Source: Rhodosporidiobolus odoratus
Lineage: Eukaryota; Basidiomycota; Microbotryomycetes; Sporidiobolales; Sporidiobolaceae
DNA: 64,000 nucleotides
Direction: 5' to 3'
Assembly: GCA_034387635.1 (NCBI GenBank)
Contig: JAOANU010000021.1
Location: forward strand, 124,001 to 188,000
The position numbers were made by a program, and so were the translations under genes. Under the pieces are notes generated by a model. That model was not told the origin of the DNA and ran no database searches. It saw only the letters and a program-made list of their open reading frames with translations. Positions 58,959-64,000 of the stretch are shown here, piece after piece. Every line of letters begins with the position of its first letter. The first letter of the stretch is position 1.

Positions 58959-60494
58959 ATGGGTGGGCATTCCGGAGGACCGAAGCGACGGAGGAAACCG
59001 CAACCGGGAGTCGAGGCTATCAAGCCTGGCGGTGTACGGCCGCGTTCCTCAGCGCGGCTGAGTGCCAGGGCAGCAGCAAGTCCACCTCTATCCCTCTACA
59101 AACACTGGCAGTTAGAAGCCTCCAGTGCTGCGAGTGACGAGGATGAACCGCCAGCAAAGAAGGCTCGATATCTAGTTACCCGTCAACAGCAAGTCCCGGC
59201 TACAGAGTCCGCTAAGGCGAAGGCGGAGTCGGCTCCGGCATGTCGCTCACCTTACTCCTGTCTGGCTATACTGATTCCAGTCTCGCGATTAGCGTGCGAC
59301 TACTTGCTACCAACAGATCGAGTACTACTCGTCTCAATCCGTACGTCGCAGCGTCACATTTCCCGCAACGGAACCCGGCCCTGCTGGAGCGTTCCATCCA
59401 TGTGAGCGGATCGGAATTCTAGTGAACGTCCGGTCGGAATTCTCCAGAGTATCAAGCCGTCGCCAAACATTTCCGCCTTTGCGACCAGGACTTCCGCTTG
59501 GCGCGGGAAGGCCAAATCATCCTACCAGGAGACACACCTGCGGCTCTAGATAGGGAAGACATGGAACACATTGACCGTCACCTCTATCAGGTGGGTGGCA
59601 AACCCGTCATCTACCTCTTTCCGCCGACTTGCCTTCCCTCTGTCAACGTCGCCCTCACGCTCTCACCTGGCTGGGACTTCTCCGCTCCGTACCCGGTCGT
59701 CGACGTTGCCGAGTCTGCCGAGCCTCAGGGTAAGACCTCGACAGCTTCTTGGACTGTCTCAGCCGAACCGAACGGCAACCTCGTCGAGCTTTCTTCCGAT
59801 CTTTCCCTTACCTATCTCTTCTGGGAGGCGCACACAACTGGCCTTTCCCCCTCACCCCCCTCCTTGACTCGCATACCTCCGACTCTCCAGCTTTTCGCCC
59901 CTCCAACGCCACCCTCATCGCTTCGACCGGCTGGGTTCTCCCCTTCTCCTCCTTCCTCCCTTACCTCGACAAAACCCTCTCGACTCTCTCGCTCCACACC
60001 TCCGCCCGCAACGACTTCGTTACCTACTGGCTCCCTTCCCTCACCCGCATTCAGCAAAGCGGCAAGCTCATCGCCTTTCGGTTCCTCCCTCAGCAAGAAT
60101 ACGAGCAGGCGGCCAAGCTTGCTATCGAGCCTCGTCCAGCCGTCGTTACAAGAGTATTCATGCTTCACAAGGGCGTCGAGGACGCGGAGGGATGGAAGAA
60201 AGCGGAGGAGGTGGACGGGGTGAGGGAGGTCCGAGTTGAGGTTGAGAAGGTCGGGGATGAGAGGTTGTTCAGGCTGGGATGGAGGTGCTTGCCTGACTTA
60301 AAGGTGCAGATCCTCTGTGCACGATTCTCCGCTGCTATAAGGGAGCACTCTGTGCGCCACTTGCCATTTCGTTGCTTAGGTTCGGTACTCGCAGTCCCTC
60401 CTTCGAGTCTTCCTCCGAAGAGCCCGCTCGGTCCCTATCGGTCACTTACCTCACGTACAGCAATCAGACCGTCACGACCGCCAAATTGGAATGA
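58959..60494 (+). CDS. Conserved basidiomycete protein of unknown function
   Basis: ATG 58959 opens MGGHSGGPKRRRKPQPGVEA with a basic, NLS-like start, then DEDEPPAKKARYLVTRQQQ. After one or two introns (acceptor CTCCAG near 59447) the folded part runs YQAVAKHFRLCDQDFRLARE, GKPVIYLFPPTCLPSVNVAL, TLSPGWDFSAPYPVV, SWTVSAEPNGNLVELSSDLS and LTYLFWEAHTT. An intron near 59840 follows, then SNATLIASTGWVLPFSSFLP, SARNDFVTYWLPSLTRIQQS, AFRFLPQQEYEQAAKLAIEP and VVTRVFMLHKGVED. It ends YLTYSNQTVTTAKLE, stop 60492-60494. The SPxWxFSxxYP, YLxWEA, TDFITYWLP and VTRVFML pattern is a recurring uncharacterised family in basidiomycetes as I remember it. The exon between 59230 and 59447 is not resolved. Confidence 0.65.
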
Positions 60495-60729
60495 GGTGTC
60501 GTGGACCAGACAACAGTGAAGGAAGACGAGGCATTCTTGGAAAACTTGGAAAGTCAAGAAAAGCAACTCGATCGTTTCCCATACGAGTCCGAGTGAGGCG
60601 TCAACACAGGCGCAGTTCCAACCGATTTGCGGTAAGCATTCCAGTCAGTAGGTTACAACCAATCCAGATTCGCCTCTCGCCCGGAAAAAAACGGGTCAGG
60701 CTGGCCGGTTCCCAAAACAAGGTTCCAGG

Positions 60730-60935
60730 CTAAACCTTTGTCCCAAAGGGCGGTGGTAGCACGCAGCTCATAGGGACGACGAAGCGCTTCCAGTCCCAAT
60801 CAGCGACGGGAGGGACTTCGCGAACTAGACCATGAGTCGTCCTGGTCGACCGCAGTCAAGGAGTTTTTGCAAGGTGGAAAAGGTCAGCGGTCTTGCAGAC
60901 GAGCGTCGGCGAAACAAGAAAGAGAGAGAGAGGGG

Positions 60936-60985
<50 letters not shown>

Positions 60986-62750
60986 ATGAGAGAGACTCAC
61001 CAGCTGTTGTAGAGGAAACTTCCCATCCTAATCGTGAAAAAGAGGGTCCAAATCGTACCCAGCATTCCGCCGACCCTCTTCTTCGTGATCGTCGTGAATG
61101 CGCTCTCGAGGATGATGGCGATGCCTTGAGACATGAAGTAGATAGAACCGCCCCACCGAATCGAGAACGGAAGATTGGCGGGGATGGGGTTCGGGGTAAA
61201 TTGCAAGGTCGAGATTGCGGCAGAGAGACCTTAAAGGCGGATACGGGAGCCCGTCAGCAGCTAGTACCATTGGCGAAGATCATAAGAGGAAGAGGGGAAG
61301 ATTGCCAAGGTAGGAAGTTGGGGCAGCGGATCGAGAAAAGAAAAACGCACCGAATTCGTGGATCCAGCTACTAAGAGCGAAAACGGCAACGACGCCGAGT
61401 GTGCGCGCCGCGAGCTTGCCCACGATAGGAGCGAGACGTCGGCTGACGGGGTCGAACGCGAGGAAGTGGAACGGTCCTGTACATTGGATGAATCGTGATT
61501 GACAGACAGTCGAGGAGAGGAAGGTGCAGTAGGAGACGTACGAGCGAGGAACGAATGCCACTGCTTGCCCCAGAAGACCGCTACGCTAGACGGAACTTTC
61601 GCAAAGTCGAACAAGGGCGGGTATTCCTTTGGCTCGAACCGAGGCGGTCGAAGTCCGGGAGGCAGGATCTTCCTCAGGACGACGTTCGGCACAAAGAGGA
61701 GTAATGCGGTCATGCTGAAGCCGAGGGTGAAGCCGGAGAAGAAGACGAGGGGTGTGGCTAGGCCAGCTAGCACTTCTCCGATAAAGTGGGCGGTACGGTA
61801 GGAAGAGAGGGAGGCGGGAAGGAGGGAGAGGATAAGGGAATCCCGCGAGGTCGCGGGCTGGACCAGCATCGCTGTGCTCGTAAGAAGGAGGGGATGACTC
61901 CATGCAATCTGAAGGCAGAGACGGCGAAAAAACGGGCCGGGCGCGTCGGGGAACGGTTGAGTGGACGTGTCGCAGAACTGGTACCCCTGGCCTCGCATGG
62001 CGGTCAGAAGATGGAATGATGAGCGGAAGATCTGTACAACGCCTTCTTGGCGAGCTTGTGCAGCACGAAGGCTGAGGAGGCGGGAGTGCTCTCGCTTCCT
62101 CTGATCCCGGTAGCGGCGCTTCTCCTCCTCACGCGAGGGTGGAGGTACACTTGCCCCCTTCTTGCCGCCTTGCCCTCGTCCGTCGTTTAGACTGTCGACC
62201 CTAGTAGAGTGATTCTGCTCCACCGTCTCCCGCTCTTTCTCCTTCCCATCAAACCCGACCCAAGCATAGGGTGTCAAGTCTTGAGCGAGTCCCCACTCGA
62301 GTCCCTTCCAGATGGCGTTCCCTCCTAGCACTCCGACGATAAGATTGATGCCGACTGCTTGGTGGCGGGGCTCGAAGGCGAAGCGATATGAGGAGGAGAA
62401 AGCGAGAGTGAGGGTAAAGGGCATGAGGAGGAATCGGAGGGGCCGGCTCAGCGAGGCAGGGAAGATTGGGTGGAGCAGGAGACATTGTAGGTAAAGGGGA
62501 AGGACGAAAGACAGCCTGTTCCGTACGAGAAGGGAGAACAAATAGGTCAGCGAAGGTTAGTATACGGGTCAGGACAGCGTGCCAACGAGGCGAATCCCTG
62601 CGCCAGTACCTTCGTATTCGATGGTACTTTGTAGCGTGTCACGTTCACCTCAGGTCCTGCCCAGAAGCGCGCAGAAAACAAACAGGGAGTCAGGGAGAAG
62701 GGAGCGTACTTCTTGAGCGATGCCAACGGGAGATCAGCGTAGTGTAGCAT
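60730..62750 (-). CDS. Wax-synthase-like membrane O-acyltransferase (MBOAT family)
   Basis: A multi-pass ER protein of the fungal wax synthase/terpenoid acetyltransferase family. The main exon starts after an acceptor near 62519 (LSFVLPLYLQCLLLHPIFPA) and contains AVGINLIVGVLGGNAIWKGL, a charged loop, a RGQGYQF element, HFIGEVLAGLATPLVFFSGF, then SSVAVFWGKQWHSFLA. Next exons: GPFHFLAFDPVSRRLAP, LGVVAVFALSSWIHEF (the conserved active-site His), STLQFTPNPIPANLPFSIRW and IRMGSFLYNSW. The last exon (60841-60730) reads TTHGLVREVPPVADWDWKRF and VVPMSCVLPPPFGTKV-stop. The start at 62750 (MLHYADLPLASLKK) is tentative; additional 5' exons up to about 63230 are possible. Substrate is unknown. Confidence 0.8.
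60921..60981. repeat. (AG)n microsatellite inside an intron
   Basis: About 60 nt of nearly pure AG dinucleotides, interrupted once by a G run. It lies in the last intron (60842-61000) of the acyltransferase gene. On the coding strand it is a (CT)n pyrimidine tract between donor GTGAGT and acceptor CGACCAG. Confidence 0.9.
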
Positions 62751-63696
62751 GATCGAGATCGCAACCCTTTGTCGACCTTATAGACCAGATAGCAATGAGG
62801 TTGACGTCGGGACAGCCGAGAAGGAAACAGAAGAAACGGGTCGATTGAAGAGAAGAGCAAGGAATAGAGCATGACGGAAGCGTCGCGACCTCCACACGGG
62901 CCTGCTTTCGTCACCTACCGCTCTGGGGTATAGGTAGCAAGGGTTCAGAACGTTGAGAAAATGAATGAGAGGCGTGGTCCTCCGTGGAGTGCGTGACCGA
63001 GAGGGATCGAATCCGAAGTGCTTCCGACTCGAGGGCCGATATCGTAGACTTGGTAGACCGCAGTGATGGCGTTGAGGCCGAGGTTGAGAGGGGAGAGGGG
63101 AGGCGTGGCTACAACAACGGAAGCGGACCTGAGGGGGGAGGGGAAGGAGGTGAGCAGGCCGCCGACACGGCGACTGGCAACACGACGTCCAATGTTGCGA
63201 GTCGCATGCTGATGCAGGTCGACCATGTGCCCTGCTTCCTTCGCTCCATAGGCTGGAACTAGGGTCGAGGTTGATTGATGCGTTCGATGAAGGGGGACCT
63301 GGACGAAGTCGTAGTCGAGCGGCGGTGTGAGCTGGTATGCGAATGGTGCTACAGAAAGGCCTGAGAGAGTCGCGGACTGAGACGGGAGTTCGGGAGATTC
63401 CGTTCTGTCCCGTTACGTTCTCTCCGATCTTGCCGCCACCGACTGAGCGCGAACAGGCTCTAGGCACCGGTACCTGCTGCGACTTTTATCTCGTCCCCTT
63501 CGATAAGCTTCCAACCGTAATCAGCCCTGATAATCATTGATCATGATGCATGATGCATGATGCGTCGTCAAGCACACGAGGAGTAATCCACGAGGAAACC
63601 GCCTAGCTAACCGAAGCCCGCGGTGCTCCGAGCGAGTACGTAGCCGTATCAAGGTTGCGGAGCTGGCTCTTCTTCTCTTTGACAACTCGCTGCACC
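62751..63696. other. Divergent region upstream of acyltransferase and P450
   Basis: Minus-strand 63230-62950 is open in two frames (MRLATLDVVLPVAVSAACSP and LNAITAVYQVYDIGPRVGST). It could contain 5' exons of the acyltransferase or a separate small gene; splice joins are not clear. From about 63250 to 63696 no coding sequence is supported, and this part is probably the P450 promoter. Confidence 0.35.
63542..63562. repeat. Short tandem repeat, CATGATG x3
   Basis: Three perfect 7-nt copies in tandem, about 135 bp upstream of the P450 start codon. Confidence 0.85.
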
Positions 63697-64000
63697 ATGG
63701 CCAACGATGCTGCGATTCCGTTCTCGCTTGCCGCCCTTCTCCTGCTTCTCGCACCATGCTGCCTCTTGTTCTTCCGCTCCTTCTATCCCCAGAACCTCCC
63801 TCCTGGTCCACGCGCCTCAGTCTTTGGATGGGGCAATCACCGCAGTCTCCTCAGCATGCCCAAACTTTGGGTCACGCTGGATGACCTTGGAAAAGCCTAC
63901 CCTCGCGGGTTTTACACGCTGTGGTTCCGGTGGCAGCCGACTATTGGTGCGTCTGCACTCCTTTGTCTAGAGGTATCGCGCTAACCTGACTGCCATCCAT
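63697..64000 (+). CDS. Cytochrome P450, N-terminal part, cut by the window edge
   Basis: ATG 63697 opens MANDAAIPFSLAALLLLLAP, an ER signal-anchor helix. It is followed by the proline-rich hinge NLPPGPRASVFGWGNHRSLL and MPKLWVTLDDLGKAYPRGFY-TLWF, the standard start of fungal microsomal P450s (family like CYP5037/CYP620 by style only). Exon 1 ends at 63946 before donor GTGCGT; the next exon is beyond or at the edge. The heme-binding region is not in the window, so substrate and family cannot be set. Confidence 0.8.

Overview
The window is nuclear DNA of a GC-rich, intron-dense fungus. Almost every gene is split by many short introns (mostly about 50-120 nt) with GTRNGT-like donors and CAG/TAG acceptors. 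Genes alternate strands at short distances. The content (Ypt1, Rpb9, eL39, mitochondrial uL14, Met8, DUF1996-WSC secreted protein, GH5_9 membrane glucanases, wax-synthase-like acyltransferase) fits a basidiomycete yeast, most likely Pucciniomycotina/Microbotryomycetes (Rhodotorula-Sporobolomyces type). The lineage is inferred from style and content, not from a search.

Layout. 0.6-3.2 kb: DUF1996+WSC secreted protein (-). 3.2-7.8 kb: gene-poor stretch with one weak gene. 7.8-10.9 kb: MFS transporter (-). 11.6-13.0 kb: CENP-H-like coiled-coil protein (-), divergent from YPT1 (+, 13.3-14.5 kb). 15.9-18.1 kb: one or two lineage-specific genes (+). 18.4-20.6 kb: small hydrophilic protein (-) divergent from a four-TM protein (+). 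20.7-23.7 kb: acidic/basic nuclear protein, possibly VEFS/Suz12-like (-). 24.3-26.7 kb: FAD monooxygenase (-). 27.6-31.3 kb and 38.1-42.1 kb: two paralogous membrane-anchored GH5 exo-beta-1,3-glucanases (-). Between them lie RPB9 (-), RPL39 (+) and an intron-containing tRNA-Leu(CAG) (-). 42.6-43.5 kb: MET8 (+). 43.9-46.0 kb: decayed zinc alcohol dehydrogenase (-). 46.8-47.9 kb: mitochondrial ribosomal uL14m (+). 48.2-49.5 kb: EBP-type sterol isomerase (-). 49.8-50.8 kb: type I membrane protein (+). 51.1-54.6 kb: AT-hook chromatin protein (+). 54.8-57.9 kb: GRDP/DUF1399 protein (-). 58.4-60.5 kb: two uncharacterised genes (+). 60.7-62.8 kb: wax-synthase/MBOAT-like protein (-). 63.7 kb to the edge: start of a cytochrome P450 (+).

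Most genes are unrelated housekeeping functions; no biosynthetic cluster or mobile element is evident. The unusual material is in gene structure. RPB9 is best explained by an AT-AC intron with U2-like signals. The DUF1996 gene needs a 7-nt microexon, and the lineage-specific gene at 15.9 kb appears to have a 9-nt one. Several genes use donors with a pyrimidine at +3 (GTTCGT, GTTTGT, GTCCGT). The alcohol dehydrogenase carries a premature stop and has lost a zinc ligand. Intron boundaries were read by eye from conserved protein frames, so short terminal exons are the least certain parts.
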